A stretch of DNA of 29,614 nt from an uncultured Butyrivibrio sp. (lineage in GTDB: Bacteria > Bacillota > Clostridia > Lachnospirales > Lachnospiraceae), in assembly GCF_947169445.1 (NCBI RefSeq), contig NZ_CAMVPU010000044.1, positions 1 to 29,614 on the forward strand, written 5' to 3'. Position numbers and translations under genes: made by a program. Positions 22,137 to 29,614 of the stretch are shown piece after piece (within the stretch, counting starts at the first letter, position 1; each line of letters opens with the position of its first letter). The notes below the pieces were generated by a model. The model saw nothing but the letters and a program-made list of their open reading frames with translations, was not told the origin of the DNA and searched no databases.

Positions 22137-22176
22137 GGCAGAAGGGATTATCAAAAATGATTCCTTCTGCCTTTTT
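22137..22176. terminator. Terminator between convergent genes
   Basis: GGCAGAAGG at 22137-22145 pairs with 22163-22171, extended by a few more pairs, then TTTTT at 22172-22176. On the other strand the stem is followed by TATATTTT, so it may also stop the glycoside hydrolase transcript coming from the right. Confidence 0.85.
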
Positions 22177-22204
22177 ACACATATGCCCGCATATTAAGAT
22201 TCTA

Positions 22205-24004
22205 TTAATTCTTATCCTTCAAACAAACAAGATATAAGTCGTAGGGCTTCATGGTTATTTCGCCAACCAAATCTATCTCCTTCATTGTATAAGGATCAAT
22301 TGCATATTTCACATCATAATCTATAAGTTTCATTTGAAAAGAAATGCTTTCTTCCTTCTCATTACTTAAAAGGATGAACTCTTCATTATCTTTTTTTAAT
22401 TGCGTAGTCCGTAAATAATACACATCTCCAATGAAGCTTACTTTTTTATCAATATAATTATTGATCTCTTTCAAATAATCATCTTCAGAAAAATCATTTT
22501 CATCTAAGATAATTAGTTTCCCACCGACAGAGGCAAATTCATTAAGTTTCTGCCTTTGGTCTTGATTCAGAGCTTCAAATAGAGTTATATCAATCACTGT
22601 TACACTATATTTCTGGCTTGCAATTGTAAGGTGTTCTTTATCGCAATCAATAAAAAGCTCTTTTTCCAGATAATTAAACTCAATCTGATGTGTAAAAAGA
22701 GGCTTGGCAAGCTTCCAGGAAAGCTGATCCTCACTACATATAATTGCAACCTGAGCCTGATTAACGCTGTCAGTATTCAAGAAACACATACGTTTGATAT
22801 AATCGCTCATCCTCTTATAATCAGGCCAAAATGGATTATGAAGACCAACCTCCGGAGGACGCTCTTCGCCTCGTCCATCACGTATTGAATAATAAAATGC
22901 ATGAGGATATACCAAGTTTACTCCTCTTATGAAAAGCCAGTTCAGATACCATCGCATATCATTTTCTGTAAAAAGATATGGATCCTGTCTTTCACCGCAG
23001 CAGCCAAAACATTCATTGCCATTGCGCCTTTTTCCTCTATGACGGGCACTGTCTGATGAACATTTACCCATGGTAGAATGCTCACCCACTATAGAGTGAT
23101 CATCCTCCGGCTCAACAAATCTCCAGACTATATCCTGACAGGGCATCTGGAAATACTTAAGATAACCAATATCAGTACTTTTTTCAGGATGCCCTGTTAG
23201 AGCAATATTATGTTCTATACACCATTTTGATAGCTGACTGTAATAACTGTTGGATAAACGCTCATGAATTACAGCAGAATATATACTTTTTGTTTCCTGA
23301 TCTTCACAATTATCCTCAAAAAGAAACTTTAGATTTTCCTTTTTGCCACCTGCAGCCTCATATTCCTCCATTATACCTTCGCTCCAAGGAATAATATCAG
23401 CTCTGCAGTTACGGCCAAGAATATTAGGTTCATCAGTAAAAAATGCAATGATGGTATCTCCAAAGTATTCAGAAAGCTCAGCGTAGTATTTATCATGAGT
23501 AAGCTCTATAAATCTGGCAACCGCCTCAGGATATAAAAGGTCTGCACTTTTAGGAGCATTTCCTTCACCATCGTCCTCATTCTCATGAACACCACGTATT
23601 GTCCCTTCACTTGGAACAATCTTAAGATTCCTTGTCAGCCCCTTAGATGCAAAATCAGGATTTCCTTTAACAACTTCCCCATGACAAGAACCTGAAGGAT
23701 ACATAGCTTCATCATAGAGAACTACCTTCATATCCATTTCCTTTGCTTTTTGCACCGCAAACTTCACAAAATGAAAGTATTCGTCAGATAAGTATTCTAT
23801 GCTCCTTGGAAGCCCTTTTCTGGGATGAATAACAAGTCCATCTACACCCTTATCCTTCATCTCCTTCATCTGACGAAGGATTTCCTCCTCCGAAAGATCA
23901 TCATTCCAAAACCAGAACGGAATCGGCGTATACTCAGATAAATTCTCAACATTCTTTAGTTCATCATATAAAGTATCATTTTCTCTCAAAGTATTATCCC
24001 CCAT
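22205..24004 (-). CDS. Glycoside hydrolase-like protein, GH106-related type
   Basis: 599 residues, cytoplasmic (no signal peptide). The start of the fold reads PIPFWFWNDDLSEEEILRQM and GVDGLVIHPRKGL, then VVLYDEAMYPSGSCHGEVV near 90-108 and IIAFFTDEPNILGRN near 187-200. This pattern is found in TIM-barrel enzymes annotated as GH106-like or alpha-L-rhamnosidase-related; the acids in YDE and TDEP are candidate catalytic residues. The central part has Cys/His-rich ECFGCCGER, and the last 80 residues form a beta-sandwich-like tail. ATG 24004 lacks a ribosome site; TTG 23989 has GGGGG eight bases upstream and overlaps the preceding small ORF's stop (TTGA), so it may be the true start. Substrate not determined. 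Confidence 0.65.
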   Translation of the reverse strand: MGDNTLRENDTLYDELKNVENLSEYTPIPFWFWNDDLSEEEILRQMKEMKDKGVDGLVIHPRKGLPRSIEYLSDEYFHFVKFAVQKAKEMDMKVVLYDEAMYPSGSCHGEVVKGNPDFASKGLTRNLKIVPSEGTIRGVHENEDDGEGNAPKSADLLYPEAVARFIELTHDKYYAELSEYFGDTIIAFFTDEPNILGRNCRADIIPWSEGIMEEYEAAGGKKENLKFLFEDNCEDQETKSIYSAVIHERLSNSYYSQLSKWCIEHNIALTGHPEKSTDIGYLKYFQMPCQDIVWRFVEPEDDHSIVGEHSTMGKCSSDSARHRGKRRNGNECFGCCGERQDPYLFTENDMRWYLNWLFIRGVNLVYPHAFYYSIRDGRGEERPPEVGLHNPFWPDYKRMSDYIKRMCFLNTDSVNQAQVAIICSEDQLSWKLAKPLFTHQIEFNYLEKELFIDCDKEHLTIASQKYSVTVIDITLFEALNQDQRQKLNEFASVGGKLIILDENDFSEDDYLKEINNYIDKKVSFIGDVYYLRTTQLKKDNEEFILLSNEKEESISFQMKLIDYDVKYAIDPYTMKEIDLVGEITMKPYDLYLVCLKDKN

Positions 24005-24144
24005 AATGCAGTCATAATCTTCATTAAGGAATATTTCTCATTACCGTCATTATCAACAAGTGTAACTGATACCTTTGGCTTCTGGCCAGACTGCAATTCT
24101 TCGCAGCCATAGTCCCCATCAAAAAACTGCTTTATCTTCCACAT
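23986..24144 (-). CDS. Small protein overlapping the glycoside hydrolase start
   Basis: 52 residues beginning MWKIKQFFDGDYGCEELQSG, followed by QKPKVSVTLVDNDGNEKYSL. ATG 24144 has AAGGAG eight bases upstream, a better site than any earlier codon in this frame. The body looks like a short beta-rich protein seen in related bacteria (recollection, not verified), which there has a longer C-terminus; here the last 12 residues (MKIMTALWGIIL) look unrelated, so the 3' end may be frameshifted or replaced. Its TGA overlaps a possible TTG start of the hydrolase, which would couple the two. Confidence 0.5.
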   Translation of the reverse strand: MWKIKQFFDGDYGCEELQSGQKPKVSVTLVDNDGNEKYSLMKIMTALWGIIL

Positions 24145-24317
24145 AAGCAAAGCTCCTTCGAAACCGATACATCCATTATACCCCCAACATCCCTCTTCCT
24201 CCCACAAAAATAGACTAGATACTCTAGCCCACCTTCCCCCTTCAGTACAGGGCATGATTTTTACAAAAAAAATTTTTGCCATTTCTTTTACATTATTCGT
24301 ATAAATAGACAGAACAT

Positions 24318-24370
24318 AAAAAACACCGCAGTCCAAGTAGCTTACGCTTTACAAAAGGCCAGCGGTGTTT
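24318..24370 (-). terminator. Orphan terminator-like hairpin
   Basis: AAACACCGC at 24321-24329 pairs with GCGGTGTTT at 24362-24370 (9 bp, 32-nt loop). Read on the minus strand, the stem runs into TTTTTT. No minus-strand gene is seen to its right until 26291, so it may be left over from a lost gene. Confidence 0.45.
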
Positions 24371-24918
24371 GACAGATATCATCTCAGCGAATGTAGCAAA
24401 GCTTTACCGTAGCATAGAGATGGACCTGCAGTTCTTATGAGAGGGAAAAAAGATACTGGGAGCTGCTTAAGCCTAGCTCAGAGGTATCAATAGAATATCT
24501 ACAGCAAGAATAGCGAATGCTTTATTCAAGCCAAGGGATGAATAATAAGAGCTTATGGATTCACCTATTCCATAAGCTCTTATTATTGGAATTTATTATA
24601 TATAATCAAGAAAATGTATTCTCAGTATCCCTTAATATTAGTTTTCACGTTCGTTAAATTTGGAGAGAAAAATTGGGGATTATAGTGGAGGTTTTGTTAT
24701 AAATTGGCGATACGTTAGATTTGGTACTGATTTGCGTAAAAAGGAGGACCAGATTTTTGAAATCTGATCCCACTTAATGCCCTGTGTAAATCTGAGCAGA
24801 TCCTTTTGCATTTTGGTCTCAAAAATTGTATTATTAACATGGGTTTAGGCCTTAAAAAATGTAAATAAATAATTGGATAGCCCCTAAAAATTGTAAAAAC
24901 TCTCTGGAGGTACTATGT
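24371..24918. other. Gene-poor interval with a long perfect hairpin
   Basis: No open frame that I recognise in either direction. 24541-24559 (AATAATAAGAGCTTATGGA) is an exact complement of 24569-24587, a 19-bp stem with a nine-base loop and no T-run after it. A smaller stem AGATTT/AAATCT lies near 24750. CTTAAAAAATGTAAAT and CCTAAAAATTGTAAAA form an imperfect direct repeat before the ATPase gene. Nothing else was recognised. Confidence 0.6.
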
Positions 24919-26208
24919 ATGCAGCGTTTTGCAATGGATAAGCTTGTTGAGTGGAAAAATAATACAAATAGAAAGCCTTTGGTTATAATGGGGGCTCGTC
25001 AGGTTGGTAAAACCTGGCTAATGAAGGAATTTGGAAAACTTTATTATGATAAAGTTGCATATATATCATTCTACAACAATACATCTATGAGTCGTGTATT
25101 TGAACAGGATTATGATATTAACAGAATTATTTCTGCTATTAATATTGAAGTAGGCTTTACGGTATCTGCTGAGGATACTTTAATTATATTTGATGAAATT
25201 CAGAATGCACCAAAAGCATTTGAGTCTTTGAAGTATTTTTGTGAGGATGCACCTGAATATAATGTTATTGTGGCTGGATCCCTTCTGGGAGTAGCCTTGC
25301 ATGAAGGAGTCTCATATCCGGTCGGTAAAGTAACAACACTCAATCTTTACCCGCTAAATTTTAGAGAGTTTCTGTATGCTGTAGGCGAAAAAGGCCTAGC
25401 CGATGCGCTTAAGACAAAAGACTATGCTTTAATTGATGGTTTTTCTGAGAAATACATCTATCATTTGAAAAATTATATGTACGTAGGTGGTATGCCTGAA
25501 GCTGTGAATAGTTTTTTAAACAATAGCGATTATTATGCGGCCAGAGATATTCAGAAAGAGATTATACTTCAGTATAAAGGAGACTTCGGAAAGCATATTT
25601 CTGCTAATGAATTAGTAAGAATAAACATGGTTTGGGACAGCATTCCCATGCAATTAGCTAAAGAAAATAAAAAATTCTTCTTTGGCCAGATAAAAAAAGG
25701 AGCTCGAAGTGCCGAGTTTGAAAAAGCTATTCAGTGGCTGGTGGATAGTGGTTTGGTATATCGTGTTCACAAAGTAAATGAGCCGCATGTTCCACTTTCT
25801 GCATACAAGGAACTCTCATTTTTTAAACTGTTTTTTGTGGATATTGGCTTATTAGGTGCCATGAGTGAATTAGATTTGCATTCTGTGATTGAAGGTAACA
25901 GCTTGTTTGTTGAGTTTAAAGGTGCTCTTACAGAACAGTATGTTCTTCAACAAATGATTAGTGACACTGAGTATTCACCTTATTACTATGGCACTGAATC
26001 AGCTACTTTTGAGCAGGATTTTCTCATTCAAAAGGGTATGGATGCAGTTCCTATTGAAGTGAAAGCAGAAACCAATGTTCGTTCCCAAAGTTTAAAAGCA
26101 TTCTACGATAAATTCCACCCTGCCACTTCTATAAGATTATCATTACTTAATTATAAAGAACAGGATTGGATGGTTAATATCCCACTTTATGCTGTATGTA
26201 ATATGTAG
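24919..26208 (+). CDS. AAA ATPase with DUF4143 C-terminal domain
   Basis: 429 residues. Walker A is GARQVGKT at 25-32, Walker B TLIIFDEIQ near 91-98, and a sensor strand VIVAGSLLG near 118. The lid leads to YPLNFREFL, after which AAA_14-type proteins carry the DUF4143 domain. Its end has DFLIQKGMDAVPIEVKAETN, where an Asp and an E-x-K pair resemble a PD-(D/E)XK nuclease core. Proteins of this family are widespread and multi-copy in gut bacteria; their role is not settled, with ideas ranging from DNA transactions to defence. GGAGG precedes the ATG at a normal distance. It is transcribed alone and converges on the minus-strand genes at 26291. Confidence 0.92.
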   Translation: MQRFAMDKLVEWKNNTNRKPLVIMGARQVGKTWLMKEFGKLYYDKVAYISFYNNTSMSRVFEQDYDINRIISAINIEVGFTVSAEDTLIIFDEIQNAPKAFESLKYFCEDAPEYNVIVAGSLLGVALHEGVSYPVGKVTTLNLYPLNFREFLYAVGEKGLADALKTKDYALIDGFSEKYIYHLKNYMYVGGMPEAVNSFLNNSDYYAARDIQKEIILQYKGDFGKHISANELVRINMVWDSIPMQLAKENKKFFFGQIKKGARSAEFEKAIQWLVDSGLVYRVHKVNEPHVPLSAYKELSFFKLFFVDIGLLGAMSELDLHSVIEGNSLFVEFKGALTEQYVLQQMISDTEYSPYYYGTESATFEQDFLIQKGMDAVPIEVKAETNVRSQSLKAFYDKFHPATSIRLSLLNYKEQDWMVNIPLYAVCNM

Positions 26209-26290
26209 CTATGCATACCTGAAAGAGATTCTTTTTCTCCATTTTCATTAAGTTTATCAAAACCATGCAAGGATCAGAATGTAGAGCTGT

Positions 26291-26542
26291 TTAACAAATA
26301 ATTGGCTCGCTCATTATTCCCATAGGAATAACATTGTAGTTGCCCGTAAATGAGTCTCCACAACTTCTAAATGAATTCGGTCCAAGCCAGACAATATCAT
26401 CACCTATGAGATGAATCTGTCCAAATCCATTATATCGATTTCCCAAAAGAGTCAGCTTTATCCTGCATGTTTCTGCGCTATTTAACTTTGCATTTTGGGG
26501 AGCAAAAGCTACTATCTGAGCATTTTCTTTTTCGGTATCCAC
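26291..26542 (-). CDS. Unrecognised 83-residue protein
   Basis: Not recognised. 83 residues, probably beta-rich: VAFAPQNAKLNSAETCRIKL, then TLLGNRYNGFGQIHLIGDDI. The start is GTG, overlapping the TAG of the preceding gene by one base (TAGTG), so it should be translated from the same mRNA as the 216-residue protein. It has three cysteines and no membrane segment. The last 25 residues are rich in Gly, Ser, Pro and Asn. Confidence 0.55.
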   Translation of the reverse strand: MDTEKENAQIVAFAPQNAKLNSAETCRIKLTLLGNRYNGFGQIHLIGDDIVWLGPNSFRSCGDSFTGNYNVIPMGIMSEPIIC

Positions 26543-27192
26543 TATTTTATTTCCCTTCCATTTAAAAACACCTTACAGTATTTGCTGTCCTCAAGCGCCA
26601 GTTTTGCTCCGGTATAATTGATACTGCTAATTATCTTTGTACTTAAAGTCAAAATATAGTCTCGGCTTGAAGGCTTGCGAGCATAAGGCTGACACACATC
26701 TTCATATCGTCCGGGCAAATCTGTTTTTTTCCTTAACAAATTATCAATTTGAAGAATTTCTTTTTCCTCTTCACAATTATCTATGACAATCTCTTGCGTC
26801 TCTCTATTCTTTAGTTTATACGTAAACGTATCAATAAGGTAAACGTTTGGTTCAAGGTTTTGGTATCCGGAAGGCTGGGAAATACGAACTCCTGAAGAAA
26901 AACTTTGTTTCACAGTTTTGTCATCGTTATTATCATATTCTTTTTCACTTATATTTTTTCCTTCATGGAGCTCTTCGATACCTTCTATCCTCTCAAGGAT
27001 TTCCTTCATTTCATCAACTGTTGTTTTGATTACTTCTGAATCCAGTTCTACTGCATTGCTGCATTCGTCGTCTACATCCATGTTGCGAAGTCCCTCTGCG
27101 ATAACAGAAAGGTTATCTCTTACCATGGTCAGTGTGCAGAGCTTTTCTTCTACTTTCCTGAAATCATCAAATTGTTCTCTTGTTTTTGCCAT
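26542..27192 (-). CDS. Unrecognised coiled-coil-containing protein
   Basis: Not recognised. 216 residues from ATG 27192, which has AGGAGGG eight bases upstream; the longer frame to 27267 has no such site. Residues 1-90 are predicted helical coiled coil (FRKVEEKLCTLTMVRDNLSV, then EVIKTTVDEMKEILERIEGI). The second half is mixed, with VYLIDTFTYKL and a C-terminal strand pair around ISSINYTGAKLALEDSKYCK ending FLNGREIK. It looks like a structural or tail/appendage-type protein rather than an enzyme; no catalytic motif. The ribosome site lies in a small inverted repeat (TCCTAT/ATAGGA, 27204-27225). Coupled to the 83-residue gene. Confidence 0.6.
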   Translation of the reverse strand: MAKTREQFDDFRKVEEKLCTLTMVRDNLSVIAEGLRNMDVDDECSNAVELDSEVIKTTVDEMKEILERIEGIEELHEGKNISEKEYDNNDDKTVKQSFSSGVRISQPSGYQNLEPNVYLIDTFTYKLKNRETQEIVIDNCEEEKEILQIDNLLRKKTDLPGRYEDVCQPYARKPSSRDYILTLSTKIISSINYTGAKLALEDSKYCKVFLNGREIK

Positions 27193-27331
27193 ATTTGTGG
27201 CCCTCCTATATTTTTTAAAATAGGATACGCCCTGAAGCTGCAGACTAAAACTGCCTATTAGTACCATACATGCCTAAAAGTACATCATATTTTTTATAAG
27301 TCTGTATAGAACAGCCTCCCTATAGGCATCT

Positions 27332-27631
27332 TTACCCAACATAATACCCTAATTTTGGATATGTAACACCAGATAGATAATAATCACACTCTCTTTTTGC
27401 AATCGCTTTTGCATATTCAATCTGAAGCGAAGTCAGTGGTTCTGTCTCAGACGAAGAAGATTCTTCTTCATATTTTTCTTTATTCTTGTCAAGAAAAGGT
27501 GGATAGAAATATCTGCCGTAGGAAGTAGATTCAATATCATTTTTAGTGTCATAATTTGCCAAAAGAGAATTTCTTTCTGCGCCATTCGCATTTACGGGGC
27601 TCCGCAAGCTTTTGGGTTCGGATATCATCAT
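27332..27631 (-). CDS. Possible 99-residue protein, unrecognised
   Basis: 99 residues, polar and Ser/Glu/Tyr-rich: GRYFYPPFLDKNKEKYEEES, then LTSLQIEYAKAIAKRECDYY. No ribosome site precedes either ATG at 27631 or 27628, and no family is recognised. It could be real, because it lies on the same strand as the two genes downstream and diverges from the XRE gene, but it could also be a relic. Confidence 0.35.
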   Translation of the reverse strand: MMISEPKSLRSPVNANGAERNSLLANYDTKNDIESTSYGRYFYPPFLDKNKEKYEEESSSSETEPLTSLQIEYAKAIAKRECDYYLSGVTYPKLGYYVG

Positions 27632-27759
27632 AGGGTATTCAAAGAATGTTGATTATAAGCGGCTTTCAGCCGTATAATCAAGCATAAAGCATGTGCTTTG
27701 CTGCGTATAACGTTTACTAACGGAAAACATAAACTGATAATGTATGGAGTTGGCATAAG

Positions 27760-28164
27760 ATGCACGATAGAAAAGAACTGTATGAGAACATAAGAAAATA
27801 CCGGATTGAAAAAGGACTGAGCCAGAGTGAACTTGCCGAAATGACTGGATATGCAAGCAATTCAATTATAGCCCAGATTGAAAGCGGGATCATAGACCTG
27901 CCATACTCAAAAGTCATATTGTTTGCCGATGCGCTGGGAGTTTCTATTCCAACCCTCATGGGATATCCGGATCAGAAAAAGATTCGAGCAGCATTTGAAT
28001 CCCTGCCGCTATCCTGGCAAAATTACATGTATCAGCAGCTGCAGTTTGCAAGGATAAATGCTGATGAAGAAAAGAAAAATGGTGGTCTCCTATTTTCAAA
28101 ATATAAAATCATAAGGACCTCTGAGGGCAATGACCCTGTTGAGATTAACTCAGCCAAAAAGTAA
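27760..28164 (+). CDS. XRE-family transcriptional regulator
   Basis: 134 residues. Residues 8-64 are a Cro/CI-type helix-turn-helix (IRKYRIEKGLSQSELAEMTG, then SNSIIAQIESGIIDLPYSKV and ADALGVSIPTLMGY). The remaining 65 residues are a polar tail with WQNYMYQQLQFARINADEEK, a possible dimerisation or signal region. GGAG about ten bases before the ATG supports the start. The gene diverges from the unrecognised minus-strand set; the 128-bp interval holds CGTT-TACT-AACG near 27709-27721 and AAAGCAT-GTGCTTT near 27687-27700, both candidate operators. Confidence 0.88.
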   Translation: MHDRKELYENIRKYRIEKGLSQSELAEMTGYASNSIIAQIESGIIDLPYSKVILFADALGVSIPTLMGYPDQKKIRAAFESLPLSWQNYMYQQLQFARINADEEKKNGGLLFSKYKIIRTSEGNDPVEINSAKK

Positions 28165-28519
28165 AACACCTGCAACAGCATAGCTGCATTTATTTCAAGA
28201 AAAATATACATCTGATATACTTTATACTATCATACTATCAATTGTATATACAATTACGCGCACCACTATTGTCCACTCCTTGTTATTCCAGTCCCAGGAT
28301 GATTCTGGTCTTTGTTTCTGTATCCATATCCTTAGACATTATCACGTCATAGAAAAGGTCCTTGTTCTTTCCCAGATCCTCCCTGTTAAAAACAGACAGA
28401 TTATGGATAATCTGGCTTGTTCCATATGTTCTTGGAATGATGATGGGAATGGGAAATTGATATATTCAGGACGGATAAGTATTGTATGAATCCTGGATAT
28501 AATATTGGAGGTTTTTTGA
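28165..28519. other. Interval with a possible minus-strand gene relic
   Basis: Upstream part is AT-rich without a clear promoter. On the minus strand, 28465 down to a TAA at 28283-28285 is open without a start codon and encodes RTYGTSQIIHNLSVFNREDL followed by GKNKDLFYDVIMSKD and TETKTRIILGLE. This looks like the C-terminal end of a real protein, family not recognised. The YgjV ribosome site begins near 28506. Confidence 0.3.
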
Positions 28520-29020
28520 ATGCAGATAGCTGCGAACATAATCGATTTTTTTGCTGCGCTGATCCAGATAGGCACCGGTGCAGTTAAGAAAAAGGACAAA
28601 ATACTGATTTTACAAATAGTTCAACTAATCATGCAGGGAATAGCTATGCTACTTCTTGGTGGAATTACTGGGGCTGTCAGCAATGTACTTTCATGCGTGA
28701 GAAATTATATTTGCTATAAAGAAAAACTTAATCTCCCTTGGAAAATATTCTTTATTGTCGCGTCTATTATTATGACGATCTTATTAAATGATCAGGGAAT
28801 CCTGGGAATGATTCCGGCTGCAGTGTGCATAGTATACATCATCTTTATGGATGTAAAAGATCCAATTAAATTCAAACTTTTGGTTATGGGAACCTTCGTT
28901 CCATGGCTCTTTTATCATTTCATACTAGGATCTTACACGGGAGCCGCATCTGATGCTGCTACTATTATCGCCAATATTGTAACTATCCTAAGGATGAAAA
29001 GCGCGAAGAATAAAGCATAA
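28520..29020 (+). CDS. YgjV-like inner membrane protein
   Basis: 166 residues with six hydrophobic helices. The opening IIDFFAALIQIGTGAVKKKDKILILQIV, the GGITGAVSNVLSCVRNYIC segment and the late GSYTGAASDAATIIANIV follow the YgjV (Imp-YgjV) family, small membrane proteins of unknown function related in layout to SemiSWEET/PQ-loop proteins. GGAGG stands about nine bases before the ATG. It stands alone; the following genes are broken and on the other strand. Confidence 0.8.
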   Translation: MQIAANIIDFFAALIQIGTGAVKKKDKILILQIVQLIMQGIAMLLLGGITGAVSNVLSCVRNYICYKEKLNLPWKIFFIVASIIMTILLNDQGILGMIPAAVCIVYIIFMDVKDPIKFKLLVMGTFVPWLFYHFILGSYTGAASDAATIIANIVTILRMKSAKNKA

Positions 29021-29178
29021 ATTTTTTTTGTGAAAGCATAATTGTGTTAATAATTTGTAAATGCAACATGAACCTGTGGCAAAACTGATGTAGACATACT
29101 ATATCGGAGAAAGAAAATGGGGGGCTAACTCACGAATGCAATCACAGAGTTTGCTTACTTTGTTATGTGTTATTTCTC

Positions 29179-29352
29179 TCATAGTCTTTCCCCCTCCAGA
29201 TTCGTCAGGACCATACGTTCTGTTGAATCAGTAAATCCAAGGTTTTCATAGAGCGGTCTTCCCAATGCGGTTGCATCAAGACTGATCTCTGTTACTCCTC
29301 TTTCCCATGTTTTCCTGATCAGTAGTTCAACCATTTTATTCCCCCACTTTTT
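29179..29352 (-). pseudogene. GNAT acetyltransferase C-terminal fragment
   Basis: From about 29352 the frame reads KWGNKMVELLIRKTWERGV, then ISLDATALGRPLYENLGF and RMVLTNLEGERL to a TGA at 29179-29181. This is the second half of a GNAT enzyme, from the acetyl-CoA helix to the SLDATxxGxPLYExLGF motif. The first half is absent, replaced by the end of another GNAT gene. ATG 29334 has GGGGG upstream, which is probably fortuitous. Confidence 0.6.
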
Positions 29353-29358
29353 CGAAGA

Positions 29359-29559
29359 TCAAAGCTTTTTCAGATAAAAATACTTACTGAACTTAGGGTC
29401 CTTATCCTCACGGATGAATTCCAGTTCATAACCAAGCTTTTTATAAAACTCCGGTGCCTGGAATCCGAAATATGAACAGAACTCCCAGTATACCCAGTCC
29501 ACAATGGGACGAAACAACGCTACCGGCTCTGGTTTCGAGTATTGAAAATTTATCTTCAA
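29359..29559 (-). pseudogene. Second GNAT C-terminal fragment
   Basis: The last 37 residues, YFGFQAPEFYKKLGYELEFI and onward to KYFYLKKL, are the typical end of a GNAT enzyme (S-FQAPxFYKKLGYE). The preceding 29 residues do not resemble the acetyl-CoA binding part, so the head is lost or scrambled. It stops 7 nt before the other GNAT fragment on the same strand. Confidence 0.55.
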
Positions 29560-29614
29560 AGATAACTCTCTATTTCAAAAATAACTGACTCATTGCAATC
29601 CACACATTGGTATG

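Noticed and set aside
24145..24336. N-terminal extension of the small ORF before the glycoside hydrolase
   Set aside because: The extra 64 residues are low in family likeness, and the AAGGAG before ATG 24144 marks a later start.
26210..26290. Terminator between the AAA ATPase and the minus-strand genes
   Set aside because: Only a poor GA/TC-rich stem is present; it does not reach the standard for a call.

Overview
The window reads as the chromosome of a low-GC Firmicute, most likely a Lachnospiraceae of the Butyrivibrio/Pseudobutyrivibrio type. This is an inference from protein style, AT-rich intergenic DNA, strong GGAGG ribosome sites, T-box control of threonyl-tRNA synthetase and a LytTR/DUF3021 regulatory pair. 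No rRNA, tRNA, CRISPR array or intact insertion sequence was seen.

Layout. 1-979: tail of a CPBP-like membrane protein and a decayed ABC exporter. 980-1510: macro-domain protein. 1549-5317: a regulated unit of ABC-2 ATPase and permease, LytTR regulator, DUF3021 membrane partner and CPBP protease. Two perfect 12-bp direct repeats with 21-bp period and a 19-bp bulged inverted repeat over the first start codon precede it. 5338-10698: a stretch of gene decay holding a DUF2156 gene with an internal deletion, a GNAT joined to a dehydrogenase tail, AzlC and MATE tails joined together, an iron alcohol dehydrogenase with a one-base frameshift, and a membrane lipase split over two ORFs behind a MerR regulator. 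10911-11981: acyltransferase 3.

11993-16733: an ABC-F ATPase with promoter, short leader ORF and attenuator-like terminator, followed by a GNAT and a P-loop protein; then a ZIP metal transporter behind TTAGGATA repeats. Two copies of a small inverted-repeat element, 145 bp and 66 bp, bracket this block. 16384-19017: T-box leader, threonyl-tRNA synthetase without a TGS domain, and a 5'-truncated ROK gene fused to its end. 19151-20792: membrane protein with XRE regulator, a 58-residue DUF3006-like protein, and a Pr6Pr-like membrane protein whose start codon lies in a hairpin loop. 21059-22129: tyrosine recombinase. 22205-24144: glycoside hydrolase with a small ORF overlapping its start. 24919-26208: AAA/DUF4143 ATPase. 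26291-27631: unrecognised minus-strand genes, divergent from an XRE regulator. 28520-29020: YgjV-like membrane protein. 29179-29559: two GNAT tails.

Two themes stand out. RNA or DNA structure repeatedly covers gene starts (1594-1663, 12390-12423, 16414-16676, 20185-20219). Broken genes are often joined end to end with unrelated fragments (6720, about 9290, 18496), which points to repeated deletions between short sequences. The most interesting loci are the LytTR unit, the Pr6Pr-lipase, the small mobile-like repeat and the ABC-F leader.
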